This document shows positions 19,319-34,121 of a stretch of 64,000 nt of DNA, piece after piece (the stretch's first letter is position 1; the number at the start of each line of letters is the position of its first letter). This DNA comes from Gammaproteobacteria bacterium (GTDB lineage Bacteria > Pseudomonadota > Gammaproteobacteria > Steroidobacterales > Steroidobacteraceae). A program made the position numbers and the translations under genes. The notes beneath the pieces were generated by a model. The model made no database searches, had not been told where the DNA came from, and worked only from the letters and a program-made list of their open reading frames with translations. The stretch is taken from the NCBI GenBank assembly GCA_027459765.1, contig DAIDHD010000011.1:22459-86458 (forward strand). The letters run 5' to 3'.

Positions 19319-19383
19319 ACCAAACCCGCGCGCCGAGGGCACTCAAAGGGGAAGGCGGGGTTCGTCGCAGGGGGCGGTGGTCG

Positions 19384-19977
19384 TTGAAGTTTACGCAGAA
19401 CACGGCTGAGACAGCGGAATCGGACGCGCTGCTGCTGCAGCGAATCGCCGCCAGGGATCGTGTCGCCTTTCGACGGCTCTACGATCGCTATCGCCGGACG
19501 CTGATGTTGTTCCTGCGCCGATTCAACCACCGCACGGATCTGCTCGACGAGATCGTCAACGACACCATGTACGTGGTGTGGTGCAAGGCCGAGCGCTTTC
19601 GCGGTGAATCGCAACCCTCGACCTGGATTCACGGCATTGCCTACCGTCAGGCCATGAAGCGACTGCAGCGCCGCGACGCCCGGCTCGACGCGGCCGCCGA
19701 CGTCGAAGCGGTGGTCGAGTCGGGCGAGGTGCACGCCGAACGCAGCGACTGGGTGCAGGCCGCCCTCGAGGAACTGCCCTACGAGCAGCGCGCCGTGCTG
19801 GAGTTGACCTACTTCCACGGGCACTCCTGCCAGGAGATTGCCGACCTGATGGGCTGCCCCGTCAACACGGTGAAGACCCGGATGTTTCATGCACGCCTCA
19901 AACTGCGACAGCGGTTGCCGCGCCTGGCCGAGGCGGCGATTTGCACCAGCGGCGCGGAGGGTGCGGAGGTTTCATGA
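19384..19977 (+). CDS. ECF-type RNA polymerase sigma factor (second module)
   Basis: Sigma region 2 (LLQRIAARDRVAFRRLYDRYRR, shown in part; DEIVNDTMYVVW) and region 4 (LEELPYEQRAVLELTYF; SCQEIADLMGCPVNTVKTRMFHAR) are clear. No ATG is available: TTG 19384 has AGGGGG 9 bases upstream and gives 197 residues; TTG 19315 is the alternative. The gene overlaps the anti-sigma gene by 4 bases (ATGA). Confidence 0.88.
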   Translation: MKFTQNTAETAESDALLLQRIAARDRVAFRRLYDRYRRTLMLFLRRFNHRTDLLDEIVNDTMYVVWCKAERFRGESQPSTWIHGIAYRQAMKRLQRRDARLDAAADVEAVVESGEVHAERSDWVQAALEELPYEQRAVLELTYFHGHSCQEIADLMGCPVNTVKTRMFHARLKLRQRLPRLAEAAICTSGAEGAEVS

Positions 19978-20615
19978 ACGACGCCGACATCGATCCCCAC
20001 GTACGGACGCTGGAGGGACTTCCCTGGTACGTCACCGGCCGTCTGGAAGCGGCCGAGGCGACGCAGATCCGCGCGCACCTCGAGCATTGCGCGCCGTGCC
20101 GCCTGGAATTGGAGCGTGAAGTGGCACTGCAGGCACTGGTGTCGAGCCGTGCGCAGTCGGTAGACGCCGCAGCGGCGTCATTCGCGCGTCTCGAGGGCCG
20201 GATTCGCGGCGCCGGCGCCGCGTCCGCGGACGGTCCCGGGCAGCGGGTCGCGGCAGCGACGCACTCGCGAGCCTGGCTGCGCGTGGCGGCTGCCGTGGCC
20301 GGCGCCGCCGTGATCGGCGGCCTGCTCGAATACGCCTGGGTGGTGCCGCACTACCGCTCCGCCACCTCCGCGGCGCAGCCCGCGCCGAGCGGCACGCGGT
20401 TGCGGCTGGTGCTCGCCCCGGACGCCTCCGTCGGTGAATGGGCGGCCTGGTTGAGCGCCGAGGGGGCGCAGGTGGTCGCGGGGCCGAGCGCGAGCGGCGC
20501 CTGGACCGTGTCCCTGCCGACTCGCTTGAACCCGAGCGCGCTCAAGGACCGGCTCGCCCGCTGGCGCTCGCGACCCGGCATCGAACTCGTCGAGCCCGTC
20601 GGCGACCTGCCGTGA
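19974..20615 (+). CDS. Zinc-finger anti-sigma factor with propeptide-like periplasmic tail
   Basis: 213 residues from ATG 19974, with GGAGG upstream. The cytoplasmic zf-HC2-type motif is His35-x3-Cys39-x2-Cys42. A single membrane helix spans about 101-124. The outer tail (141-213) has a beta-alpha-beta look and ends [14 protein letters not shown], closely resembling the pro-region segment [14 protein letters not shown] (about 133-146) of the subtilase encoded next. This suggests an inhibitor-I9/propeptide-like fold, by eye only. It overlaps both neighbours by 4 bases. Confidence 0.85.
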   Translation: MNDADIDPHVRTLEGLPWYVTGRLEAAEATQIRAHLEHCAPCRLELEREVALQALVSSRAQSVDAAAASFARLEGRIRGAGAASADGPGQRVAAATHSRAWLRVAAAVAGAAVIGGLLEYAWVVPHYRSATSAAQPAPSGTRLRLVLAPDASVGEWAAWLSAEGAQVVAGPSASGAWTVSLPTRLNPSALKDRLARWRSRPGIELVEPVGDLP

Positions 20616-21916
20616 GACGGGTGGTCCTCGTGCTCGCACTCGCAGCGTCGGCGCAGTTGGCCGGTTGCGCCGTCGTGCGGCCGCCGAGTGCGCGGCTGCC
20701 GAGCACGATGCCGGCACGCATGCTGCCGGCAAGCCCGGCGCGGGATTCCGCCGAGGGATTCCTGGTGGTCACGCTCGAGCGCGCGCCGCAGGCGCTCGAG
20801 CCCGCGCCCGGCTCGACGCCGCGCGGCGACGCCGCGATCGGCGAGTATGGCGCGAGTTCGCGCAACCGGCGCGTCATCTCGGGGCTGAGCCGCGACTATG
20901 GTCTGCGCCCGGTGGCGGCGTGGCCGATCGAACCGATCCACGTGGACTGCGTGGTGTTCGCGACCGCCGCCGGCGATGCCGGTTCGTTGATCGAGCGGCT
21001 TCGGCACGACCCGCGAGTGCGCCTGGTCGAGCCGCTCGCCGAGTTTCACACCTCGAGCGAGGCTCCCGCGAACTCGCCGACCTCGTATCGTCGCCTGCAG
21101 CACAATCTCGACGAACTCGGCCTTCCGGCTGTGGCTCCGTCGGCGACGGGTGCCGGCATCCGGGTGGCGGTGATCGACACCGGCGTGAGCCTGGATCACC
21201 CGGACCTGCACGGCGCCGTGGTCGCGCATCAGGATCTGGTGGGGGAGGGAGAGGATGCCTTCCGCACCGATCTGCACGGCACCGAGGTGGCCGGCGTGAT
21301 CGGCGCGCGCGCCCTGGATGCGACCGCAGTCGCCGGCGTTGCGCCGCGCTCTCAACTGGTGGCACTGAAGGCCTGCTGGCAGCGCGCGGGCGAAGCGCAC
21401 GCCGTGTGCAACACCTTCAGTCTCGCCAAGGCGATCGTCGCCGCGGTGGACCAGCACGCGCGGATCATCAACCTGAGCCTGACGGGGCCGGCCGACCCGC
21501 TGCTCGCCGAGCTGCTCGGCTGGGTGCAGGCGCGCGGCATCGTCGTGGTCGGTCCCGTGGCCAGCGACGGCACGCGTGACGGCTTCCCGGCCGGCGTGGC
21601 CGGCGTCATCGCGGTGGATCGTAGCGAAGGGTCCCAGCGGCGTCCCGACGTGGTCTACGCGCCCGGCGACGACATCCTCACGCTGACGCCCGGCGGGCAC
21701 TACGACTTCGCGTCCGGCAGCTCGCTCGCGGCCGCCGAGGTGAGCGGCGTCGCCGCGCTGCTGCTCGAGCGCGGTGCCCGGGATCGGCGCGGCGTGCAGG
21801 CGGCTCTGCGAGCGGCCGAGGCCGGCGGCGGCGTGCGCTCGATCGCGCTGGCGCGCGACGCCCTGCGGTTCCTGGATTCGCGCGCGGGGCGGATCGAACT
21901 CGGCGCGATCCGCTGA
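20612..21916 (+). CDS. Lipoprotein subtilase (S8) with altered oxyanion residue
   Basis: 434 residues from GTG 20612, overlapping the anti-sigma stop. The signal peptide ends in lipobox LAGC (Cys19), so it is probably membrane-anchored in the periplasm or outer membrane. Pro-region about 45-150. Catalytic Asp189 (VIDTG), His222 (LHGTEVAG) and Ser371 (SGSSLAAA) are present. At the oxyanion position (normally GN-x-G) the sequence is VASDG, with Ser318 in place of Asn, which would weaken catalysis. It may act more as a sensor than as a fast protease. Confidence 0.85.
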   Translation: MRRVVLVLALAASAQLAGCAVVRPPSARLPSTMPARMLPASPARDSAEGFLVVTLERAPQALEPAPGSTPRGDAAIGEYGASSRNRRVISGLSRDYGLRPVAAWPIEPIHVDCVVFATAAGDAGSLIERLRHDPRVRLVEPLAEFHTSSEAPANSPTSYRRLQHNLDELGLPAVAPSATGAGIRVAVIDTGVSLDHPDLHGAVVAHQDLVGEGEDAFRTDLHGTEVAGVIGARALDATAVAGVAPRSQLVALKACWQRAGEAHAVCNTFSLAKAIVAAVDQHARIINLSLTGPADPLLAELLGWVQARGIVVVGPVASDGTRDGFPAGVAGVIAVDRSEGSQRRPDVVYAPGDDILTLTPGGHYDFASGSSLAAAEVSGVAALLLERGARDRRGVQAALRAAEAGGGVRSIALARDALRFLDSRAGRIELGAIR

Positions 21917-21996
21917 AATCCGCGGGAAAGCGCCGCCGCGCGGCCCCGCGCAGGGCCCGATTACGCCGCGCCGCGCGGGCGTGCGACAATCCCCGC

Positions 21997-23997
<2,001 letters not shown>

Positions 23998-24004
23998 GAC
24001 GACC

Positions 24005-24991
24005 GTGACCGTGTCCTCGCCAGGCCCGTCGTCCGACGCTGACGCAGTGGAGCCGGCCGGCGCATCGTCTCAGGCCACCGTGACGCTGCCTCGGGAGGCC
24101 GCGCCCGGCGCCGGACCGGCGACGCCGCGCGCGGACGCCGACGACCTGGAGCGCACGGATCGTCTGCCGCTGCTCGAGGACGTGGTGGTTGCGCCCGACG
24201 TCGCGGACGACGCCGTGCCGCTGCCCGGCCCGCCGCCGCGGCGTACGACGCCGCTGCCGTTCGCGGTGGAGCAGCGCATCGCGCGTCTCGAGGCCAGGGT
24301 CGAGGCGCAGGCGGAACTGATCGCGGCGCTGCGGGCGACGCTGGCAGCGCCGGCAGCGTCCCAGCGGGAAGACGACGAACTCGCGCGACGTGTCGAGGCA
24401 CTTGCCGAGGAACAAGCCGAGCTGCGCGAGCGCTCGACGGCCAAGAGCGAGGCCATCGCCCTGCTGCGCAACGAATTCGCGGCGCTGGAGGCGGCATTCC
24501 TGCGCCTCGAGACGCGGTTGAGCACGGCCGATGCGGGGCAGGCAGGGGACGCGAGCGAGACGGGAGCCGCGAGGGAGGCGGGGGGGGCTGACGATTTCGC
24601 CGACACCGGCACGGCCCGCGACCTGGTGTCGGCACACGAGCCGGGAGCGGAAATCGAGGCGCCACCACCACCGGCGCCTGCACTCGACTACGTCGCCGAG
24701 CTCGAGCGCCTCGACGGTGATCGCTTCGTGACCCACGTGCTCACCCATCGCACGCGGATCGGGCGCGCGCCGGGCTGCGAGCTGCAGATCGATTCGGCGT
24801 CGGTCAGCCGTCACCACGCCCTGGTGCTGCTCGGCCGGCACGAGGTGATCGTCGAGGATCTGCACAGCACCAACGGGATCCTGGTCAATGGGCGGCGATG
24901 TTCTCGCCAGCTGCTGCACGATGGGGATCTCGTGACCGTGGGCGAGGCGCAATTCCGCTTCCGGCGCCACGCGCGCTCGAAGGTCCCGTAA
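24005..24991 (+). CDS. FHA-domain protein with coiled coil
   Basis: 328 residues from GTG 24005, 7 bases after uvrB. N-terminal 90 residues are Pro/Ala-rich and disordered-looking; about 90-175 is a predicted coiled coil (heptad-like Leu/Ala/Glu); then an acidic linker. The C-terminal FHA domain (about 235-325) has the phosphothreonine-binding signature RIGRAPGCELQI...SVSRHHALV...DLHSTNGILVNG. No catalytic domain or membrane segment. The partner kinase is not in this window. Confidence 0.85.
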   Translation: MTVSSPGPSSDADAVEPAGASSQATVTLPREAAPGAGPATPRADADDLERTDRLPLLEDVVVAPDVADDAVPLPGPPPRRTTPLPFAVEQRIARLEARVEAQAELIAALRATLAAPAASQREDDELARRVEALAEEQAELRERSTAKSEAIALLRNEFAALEAAFLRLETRLSTADAGQAGDASETGAAREAGGADDFADTGTARDLVSAHEPGAEIEAPPPPAPALDYVAELERLDGDRFVTHVLTHRTRIGRAPGCELQIDSASVSRHHALVLLGRHEVIVEDLHSTNGILVNGRRCSRQLLHDGDLVTVGEAQFRFRRHARSKVP

Positions 24992-25065
24992 CCGGTCGCG
25001 GGCTCGTAGGCACGCAGGTGCTGGCATCGCGGCCGCGAATCCGGTATCTTTCGCGCGCTTCGAGC

Positions 25066-25140
25066 GCGCGCTTAGCTCAGCGGTAGAGCATCACCTTGAC
25101 ATGGTGGGGGTCAGTGGTTCGATCCCACTAGCGCGCACCA
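25066..25140 (+). tRNA. tRNA-Val (GAC)
   Basis: 75 nt with encoded CCA. Acceptor GCGCGCT/AGCGCGC, D arm GCTCAGCGGTAGAGC, anticodon loop TTGACAT giving GAC, T loop TTCGATC. A TATCTT at 25045-25050 may be its -10; the -35 is unclear. Confidence 0.97.
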
Positions 25141-25257
25141 TCGAATTGAACGCAAGTTAGTACGAGGGAGGTGCCGGGCATCTCCCGCCCGGCGCCGCAT
25201 CCCACGAGGCCACGTCGAGGCGGGCGCGGCGTTTCCCCACGGGTGACCCTGAACGCC

Positions 25258-27210
25258 ATGCCCATCATCACTCTGCCCGACGGTTCCGAGCGCCGCTTCG
25301 ATCATCCGGTGACCGTGGCCGAAGTCGCGGCCAGCATCGGCCCGGGCCTCGCCAAGGCGGCGCTGGCCGGCAAGCTGGACGGGCGCCTGGTCGACACCTC
25401 GACCCCGATCACGCGGGACGCGGCACTCGCCATCGTCACGGATCGGGACCCGGAAGGGCTCGAGGTCATCCGCCACTCGACGGCGCACCTGCTCGCGAAT
25501 GCGGTGCAGGACCTGTTCCCGGACGCCCAGGTGACCATCGGTCCGGTGATCGAGGACGGCTTCTACTACGATTTCGCCTACAAGCGGCCTTTCTCCACCG
25601 AGGATCTGGCCGCGATCGAGAAGCGCATGGCCGAGATCGCGGCCAAGGACGTGCCGGTGCACCGGCGCGTGCTGCCGCGTGACGAGGCGGTGACGCACTT
25701 CAAGAAGATCGGCGAGCACTACAAGGCCGAGATCATCGAGGCCATTCCGCAGGGCGAGCAGATCAGCCTCTACGGCCAGGGCGAGTGGGAGGACCTCTGC
25801 CGCGGGCCGCACGTGCCCTCCACCGGCAAGCTCAAGGCCTTCAAGCTGATGAAGGTGGCCGGCGCCTACTGGCGCGGCGATTCGCGCAACGAGATGCTGC
25901 AGCGGATCTATGGCACCGCCTGGCCGAACGAGAAGCAGCTCAAGGAGTACCTGACGCGGCTGGAGGAGGCCGAAAAGCGCGACCACCGCCGCATCGGCAA
26001 GGAGCTCGACCTGTTCCACCTGCAGGAGGAGGCGCCCGGCGCGGTGTTCTGGCATCCGAAGGGTTGGGCGCTGTTCCAGCAACTGATCGCGTACATGCGC
26101 GAGCGGCAGCGGGAGGCCGGCTACCAGGAAGTCAACACGCCCGAGATCATGGACCGCGATCTCTGGGTCCAGTCAGGGCACGTCGAGAAATTCGGCGAGA
26201 ACATGTTCATGACGCGCACCCCGGACGAGCGCACCTACGCGATCAAGCCCATGAACTGTCCGGGGCACATCCAGGTGTTCAACCAGGGGTTGCGCAGTTA
26301 CCGGGAGCTTCCGCTGCGGTTCGCGGAGTTCGGCAAGGTGCACCGCTACGAGCCGTCGGGGGCGCTGCACGGGCTCATGCGGGTGCGGGCGTTCACGCAG
26401 GACGATGCGCACATCTTCTGCACGGCGGACCAGATCACCGAGGAGTCCGTGAAAGTCACCGAGCTCATCCTCGGCATCTACCGCGACTTCGGCTTCACGG
26501 ACGTGCGCATCAAGTTCTCGGACCGGCCGGCCAAGCGCGTCGGCTCGGACGAGATCTGGGACAAGGCGGAGTCGGCGCTCAAGCAGGCCGCGGCCGCGGC
26601 GGGCATCGAGACCACGCTCAATCCGGGGGAGGGCGCGTTCTACGGCCCGAAGCTGGAATTCGTGCTGCGCGACGCCATCGGCCGCGACTGGCAGTGCGGT
26701 ACGCTGCAGGTGGATTTGAACCTGCCGGAGCGGCTGGGCGCGAGCTATATCGGCGAGGACAGCGCCCGGCACGTGCCGGTCATGCTGCACCGGGCGATGT
26801 TCGGCTCGCTCGAGCGTTTCATCGGCATTCTCATCGAGCACCATGCCGGCCGGCTGCCGACCTGGCTCGCGCCGGTTCAGGCAGTGGTGATGGGAATCAC
26901 GGAACGGCAGGAGAATTACTGCCGGGAAATCGCGGAAGCCTTGAAAAATCAGGGGCTTCGGGTCGACCTGGACTTGAGAAACGAGAAGATTGGCTTTAAA
27001 ATCCGCGAACATACCTTGAAGCGCGTCCCTTATCTTCTGGTCGCTGGCGACCGGGAGGCGGAGGGGCGCACCCTGGCCGTACGCACGCGCGCGGGCAAAG
27101 ATCTGGGGAGTGTGGCGCTCGACGAAGTCACCACCCTGCTTTGCGACGAGGTCGCGAGCCGCGGCCGTCTTGTATTGGAGGATCGGGTATCGCAACGTCG
27201 AAGCGCGTAA
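25258..27210 (+). CDS. thrS: Threonyl-tRNA synthetase
   Basis: Class II synthetase charging tRNA-Thr, 650 residues from ATG 25258 ([17 protein letters not shown] domain). The editing domain carries [11 protein letters not shown]; the catalytic core has the zinc-binding Cys in MNCPGH, motif 2 [20 protein letters not shown] and motif 3 [14 protein letters not shown]. The anticodon-binding domain is C-terminal. It heads the thrS-infC-rpmI-rplT-pheST-ihfA series. The 117-base leader may hold autoregulation as in E. coli, but no operator was identified. Confidence 0.96.
   Translation: MPIITLPDGSERRFDHPVTVAEVAASIGPGLAKAALAGKLDGRLVDTSTPITRDAALAIVTDRDPEGLEVIRHSTAHLLANAVQDLFPDAQVTIGPVIEDGFYYDFAYKRPFSTEDLAAIEKRMAEIAAKDVPVHRRVLPRDEAVTHFKKIGEHYKAEIIEAIPQGEQISLYGQGEWEDLCRGPHVPSTGKLKAFKLMKVAGAYWRGDSRNEMLQRIYGTAWPNEKQLKEYLTRLEEAEKRDHRRIGKELDLFHLQEEAPGAVFWHPKGWALFQQLIAYMRERQREAGYQEVNTPEIMDRDLWVQSGHVEKFGENMFMTRTPDERTYAIKPMNCPGHIQVFNQGLRSYRELPLRFAEFGKVHRYEPSGALHGLMRVRAFTQDDAHIFCTADQITEESVKVTELILGIYRDFGFTDVRIKFSDRPAKRVGSDEIWDKAESALKQAAAAAGIETTLNPGEGAFYGPKLEFVLRDAIGRDWQCGTLQVDLNLPERLGASYIGEDSARHVPVMLHRAMFGSLERFIGILIEHHAGRLPTWLAPVQAVVMGITERQENYCREIAEALKNQGLRVDLDLRNEKIGFKIREHTLKRVPYLLVAGDREAEGRTLAVRTRAGKDLGSVALDEVTTLLCDEVASRGRLVLEDRVSQRRSA
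27177..27191 (+). promoter_or_regulatory. Ribosome binding site and ATC start of infC
   Basis: GGAGG (27177-27181) is followed after 7 bases by ATC (27189-27191), which begins the conserved IF-3 sequence. No ATG, GTG or TTG in this frame fits near the Shine-Dalgarno. Confidence 0.75.
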
Positions 27211-27707
27211 GGCGCAATGAGGAGATCACGGCGCCAAGCTTGCGCGTGATCGCCGCGGATGGAAGCCAAGCTGGAGTAATGTCGCGCGCCGAGGCGTTGC
27301 AGATGGCAAGCTCGCAGGCGCTGGACCTCGTAGAGGTCTCGCCGATGGCCGACCCGCCGGTGGTGCGGGTGATGGACTTCGGCAAGTTCTTGTTCGAACA
27401 GAACAAGAAGGCGCACGCGGCGAAGCGCAAGCAGAAGCAGATCCAAGTCAAGGAAGTGAAGTTTCGTCCCGGTACGGAAGAGGCGGATTACCAGGTCAAA
27501 ATGCGTAATATCGTCCGCTTCCTGACCGAGGGTGATAAGGCCAAGGTGACCTTGCGTTACCGCGGCCGCGAGCTCGTGCACCAGGACATCGGTCGCCGGC
27601 TCCTCGCGCGGATTTCTGAGGACCTCGCACCCTACGCGGTGGTCGAACAGAATCCGCTGATGGAGGGGCGGCAGATGGTCATGGTGTTCGGGCCGAAGAA
27701 GAAGTGA
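27189..27707 (+). CDS. infC: Translation initiation factor IF-3 (AUC start)
   Basis: Checks initiator codon-anticodon pairing and prevents early 50S joining. The N domain ([16 protein letters not shown]...) and C domain ([18 protein letters not shown]) are complete; 172 residues from ATC 27189. In E. coli infC starts at AUU, and IF-3 discriminates against that codon, giving autoregulation; AUC here implies the same control. The start lies inside the last 22 bases of thrS. Upstream in-frame GTG/ATG at 27141 would add unrelated residues. Confidence 0.92.
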   Translation: MATSKRVRRNEEITAPSLRVIAADGSQAGVMSRAEALQMASSQALDLVEVSPMADPPVVRVMDFGKFLFEQNKKAHAAKRKQKQIQVKEVKFRPGTEEADYQVKMRNIVRFLTEGDKAKVTLRYRGRELVHQDIGRRLLARISEDLAPYAVVEQNPLMEGRQMVMVFGPKKK

Positions 27708-27759
27708 GCGGCGGGCGGCAACGCCCGTCACCCCGCCTGTAGCGGCGACATCGGTCAAA

Positions 27760-27783
27760 GCCTCCGGATTCGACGCCGGAGGC
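27760..27783 (+). promoter_or_regulatory. Leader hairpin between infC and rpmI
   Basis: GCCTCCGG (27760-27767) pairs perfectly with CCGGAGGC (27776-27783), 8-base loop. In the 146-base leader before rpmI such structure may take part in L20-mediated repression of rpmI-rplT translation, known in E. coli; the correspondence is inferred. Confidence 0.4.
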
Positions 27784-27853
27784 CGGCCGAGGCTTCCCCA
27801 CGAAGGAGCCGGTCGCTTGTGAACAGGGCCATGAAAAATCGAAGGAGTCGCAC

Positions 27854-28048
27854 ATGCCCAAGTTGAAGACCAACCGGGCCGCGGCGAAGCGTTTCCGCAA
27901 GACGGCGAACGGCTTCAAGCGCGGTCAATCCCATCGTCGGCACATCCTGACGAAGAAGCCCAGCAAGCGGAAGCGCCAGCTGCGGCGCGAATCGCACGTC
28001 CATGAAACGGACGTGAATCGCGTCAAACAGATGCTTCCCTACGCCTGA
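27854..28048 (+). CDS. rpmI: 50S ribosomal protein L35
   Basis: 64 residues, highly basic, with the family start [14 protein letters not shown] and the HILTKK core. GAAGGAG lies 9-10 bases before ATG. It is 30 bases before rplT and translation of the pair is probably coupled. Confidence 0.96.
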   Translation: MPKLKTNRAAAKRFRKTANGFKRGQSHRRHILTKKPSKRKRQLRRESHVHETDVNRVKQMLPYA

Positions 28049-28078
28049 AGCGCGTCCTAACGTCAGGAGTCATCGAAC

Positions 28079-31900
<3,822 letters not shown>

Positions 31901-31903
31901 GAC

Positions 31904-32209
31904 ATGGCAGCCCTGACCAAGGCAGAGATGGCCGAGGCATTGTTCGACCAGCTCGGCCTCAACAAGCGCGAGGCTCGTGAACTCGTCGACCTGTTCTTCG
32001 AGGAGATCCGGGCAGCCCTGTCCTCCGGCGAGCAGGTGAAGCTCTCCGGTTTCGGCAACTTCGATCTGCGCGACAAGAATCGCCGCCCCGGCCGCAACCC
32101 CAAGACCGGCGAAGAAATCCCGATCAGCGCCCGGCGCGTCGTGACCTTCCGTCCCGGTCAGAAACTGAAGGCTCGCGTCGAGGCGTATGCTGGAACCAAG
32201 CAACAATAG
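31904..32209 (+). CDS. ihfA: Integration host factor subunit alpha
   Basis: 101 residues, [19 protein letters not shown] start, [12 protein letters not shown] core, beta-arm [22 protein letters not shown]. Forms the heterodimer with IhfB (2613-2915). It lies 3 bases after pheT and overlaps the MerR gene by 23 bases, the usual proteobacterial arrangement. Confidence 0.96.
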   Translation: MAALTKAEMAEALFDQLGLNKREARELVDLFFEEIRAALSSGEQVKLSGFGNFDLRDKNRRPGRNPKTGEEIPISARRVVTFRPGQKLKARVEAYAGTKQQ

Positions 32210-32543
32210 CGAGCTTCCCCCGATTCCGGGGAAGCGCTACTTCACCATCGGCGAGGTGAGCGATCTGTGCGGCGTCAAGCCGCACGTTCTGCGCTACTGG
32301 GAACAGGAGTTCCCGCAGCTCAAGCCCGTGAAGCGGCGCGGCAATCGGCGCTACTACCAGCGCCAGGACGTGCTGGTCATCCGCCAGATCCGCAGCCTCC
32401 TCTACGAGCAGGGTTTCACCATCGGCGGAGCGCGCAACCGGCTCGCGGGCGACGAGGCCCAGGTCGACCTCAACCAGACTCAACAGCTGGTGCACCAGAT
32501 GCGCATCGAGCTCGAGGAGCTGATCAAGATCCTGCGCCGTTAA
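32187..32543 (+). CDS. MerR-family regulator downstream of ihfA
   Basis: 118 residues. The HTH with wing ([22 protein letters not shown], shown in part; [13 protein letters not shown]) is followed by a short helix. No Cys for metal sensing and no effector domain. Such a short MerR gene typically follows ihfA in Beta/Gammaproteobacteria; its target is unknown. Confidence 0.9.
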   Translation: MLEPSNNSELPPIPGKRYFTIGEVSDLCGVKPHVLRYWEQEFPQLKPVKRRGNRRYYQRQDVLVIRQIRSLLYEQGFTIGGARNRLAGDEAQVDLNQTQQLVHQMRIELEELIKILRR

Positions 32544-32587
32544 TGCGGTGCCGCGGCGGCGAGGTTATGTTCCGCCGCTCAATCGAT

Positions 32588-32593
32588 TACAAT
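32588..32593 (+). promoter_or_regulatory. -10 element of tRNA-Pro
   Basis: TACAAT (5/6), 12 bases before the tRNA 5' end; the matching -35 (about 32565-32570, TTATGT) is weak. Confidence 0.5.
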
Positions 32594-32605
32594 AGGAAGC
32601 TCGGT

Positions 32606-32682
32606 CGGGGCGTGGCGCAGCCTGGTAGCGCACTTGCATGGGGTGCAAGGGGTCGGAAGTTCGAATCTTCTCGCCCCGACCA
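32606..32682 (+). tRNA. tRNA-Pro (GGG)
   Basis: 77 nt with encoded CCA: acceptor CGGGGCG/CGCCCCG, D arm GCGCAGCCTGGTAGCGC, anticodon loop ATGGGGT giving GGG, T loop TTCGAAT. A tRNA-Pro after ihfA/merR is a common proteobacterial layout. Confidence 0.97.
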
Positions 32683-32688
32683 ATTTCT

Positions 32689-33792
32689 CTACGGTTGCTG
32701 CAACCGTCGCATCATGAAGTCTTCGATCTCCAGCCGCGTCAGCGACGGAGTCAGTCCCGTGTCGCGGTAGTAGAGCGCTTCGAGGAAGGCGCGATCCACC
32801 GCGGTGAGCTGGCTCGGATGCGCACGTTCCGCGCACGTCGGTGCGAAGGCATCGAGGATACTCGGCAGTGCGTCGCAGTGGTCGGGCGCTTGCACCACCG
32901 TCAGGGCAAGCATCGCGACGTAGTCCGCGATGGTGCCGAGCGACGTGCCCGCGATGCGGGTGGTGTCCACCACCAGGATCACGCTCACGATCCCGCTCAT
33001 GTCCCGATCGTCGCGCAGTCCCTGGGGGATCACTTGCGGCCAGATCGGCCAGGCCCTGACCAAGGGCAGCAGCCCGACGTCCATGTTGAGCACGTTGCCG
33101 CCGCCCGGCGTGGTGAAATACCAGCCCTGCACCGCGTGACCGCCGCGGTACTTCATGAACGGCCGCATGCCGGGAAATCGCACCCCGAAGTAGGTCGATG
33201 CCCAGTCGACCACCGCCGCCATCACCCGCTCGGGCTCCGCCGTGAAGATGACTCGCACGTTGTCCCTGCAGTCCGCGTCCTTCCGTACGGGCGCGCCCAC
33301 CTCGGTCGCCAGCGCACGAATGCGCGCCGCCACGAATTCGCCCGCGGCCGCGTCGAGTCCGACAGCGCGCGGGCAAAGGGTTTCCGGCCGGCCGCCGCGC
33401 CAGTGCGGCAGATTGCCGGTCGCGCCCGTGTTGGCGTAGTGCACCGTGGCGTGGTGAACGATGAAGGCGTAGAGCGCATCGTCGGTGAGCGTCCCGGCGG
33501 CCGGCAACGAGGTGACCGCCGCCCCGGCGCCAGCGGCCGGCGTCGCGAGCGCGGGCGTGTCGATGTGGGGCACCGCAAAGCCGCTGCTCACCGACGCCTC
33601 GGCGAGCGCGCCCGTGAGTGGTACGGCGTCATAGCGACCGCTCGGATCGCGGTCGCCCGCGCGGCCGCCGCAGGCGGCGGTTAGCGTCGCAACGCCGATC
33701 ATGGCTGCCGCCGCGGTCGCTCGGCGGACCGCGTGCACCAGCGCGTCGCGCGCGCCTTCTCGATCCTGGTGAGCTCGAGTCGAGCTGCCCAT
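32689..33792 (-). CDS. Uncharacterised exported (lipo)protein
   Basis: 367 residues from ATG 33792, preceded by AAGGAG. Basic start, then MIGVATLTAAC: a signal peptide with a possible, slightly atypical lipobox (Cys about 41). The mature part has a small-residue linker, then a folded domain with three later Cys. It resembles a conserved proteobacterial family of unknown function recognisable by the LCP-x-x-VGL segment and a C-terminal LEALYYRDTGLTPSLTR motif. It is the last of three minus-strand genes with the TlpA-like protein. Confidence 0.7.
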   Translation of the reverse strand: MGSSTRAHQDREGARDALVHAVRRATAAAAMIGVATLTAACGGRAGDRDPSGRYDAVPLTGALAEASVSSGFAVPHIDTPALATPAAGAGAAVTSLPAAGTLTDDALYAFIVHHATVHYANTGATGNLPHWRGGRPETLCPRAVGLDAAAGEFVAARIRALATEVGAPVRKDADCRDNVRVIFTAEPERVMAAVVDWASTYFGVRFPGMRPFMKYRGGHAVQGWYFTTPGGGNVLNMDVGLLPLVRAWPIWPQVIPQGLRDDRDMSGIVSVILVVDTTRIAGTSLGTIADYVAMLALTVVQAPDHCDALPSILDAFAPTCAERAHPSQLTAVDRAFLEALYYRDTGLTPSLTRLEIEDFMMRRLQQP

Positions 33793-33820
33793 GTGATCTC
33801 CTTAAGGCTGGCGCCGGACC

Positions 33821-34099
33821 TCAGTACATGTCGTTGGCCACCACGCCGTTGTCGGTGAAATTGCGCAGGTAATCGAGCAGCAATGCCTCCGCCGCCTCGC
33901 GCGTGCTCGCGCGCGTCGCGGTCGGGTAGTGCTGGCCCACCTCGCCGGTGAGCGGCACGTAGTGGTGGCTGACCTCCCACAGGAAGCGCGGTTCGGCGCC
34001 GTCGATGCGCTCGATCACGCGGCCCTTGACCTTGTACTGCAGCGCCTCGACCCAGAGCACGTACTCGACCAGTACGCGCGAGAGTTCCTTGTGCATCAT
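33821..34099 (-). CDS. Small uncharacterised protein
   Basis: 92 residues from ATG 34099 (MMHKELSRVLVEYVLWVEAL), with GGAGA upstream. No signal peptide, Cys or membrane segment; mixed alpha/beta composition and acidic/aromatic residues suggest a small soluble domain. It lies 22 bases after the TlpA-like gene and 28 before the lipoprotein gene, so the three look like an operon. An in-frame extension to 34210 lies within the end of the TlpA-like gene and is not favoured. Confidence 0.6.
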   Translation of the reverse strand: MMHKELSRVLVEYVLWVEALQYKVKGRVIERIDGAEPRFLWEVSHHYVPLTGEVGQHYPTATRASTREAAEALLLDYLRNFTDNGVVANDMY

Positions 34100-34121
34100 C
34101 GGCTTCTCCGCTGGCTTGGGC

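Noticed and set aside
21917..21996. LexA box upstream of uvrB
   Set aside because: No CTG-N10-CAG-like site with AT-rich spacer.
25021..25065. A full sigma-70 promoter for tRNA-Val
   Set aside because: TATCTT could be a -10, but no -35 hexamer at proper spacing scored better than chance.
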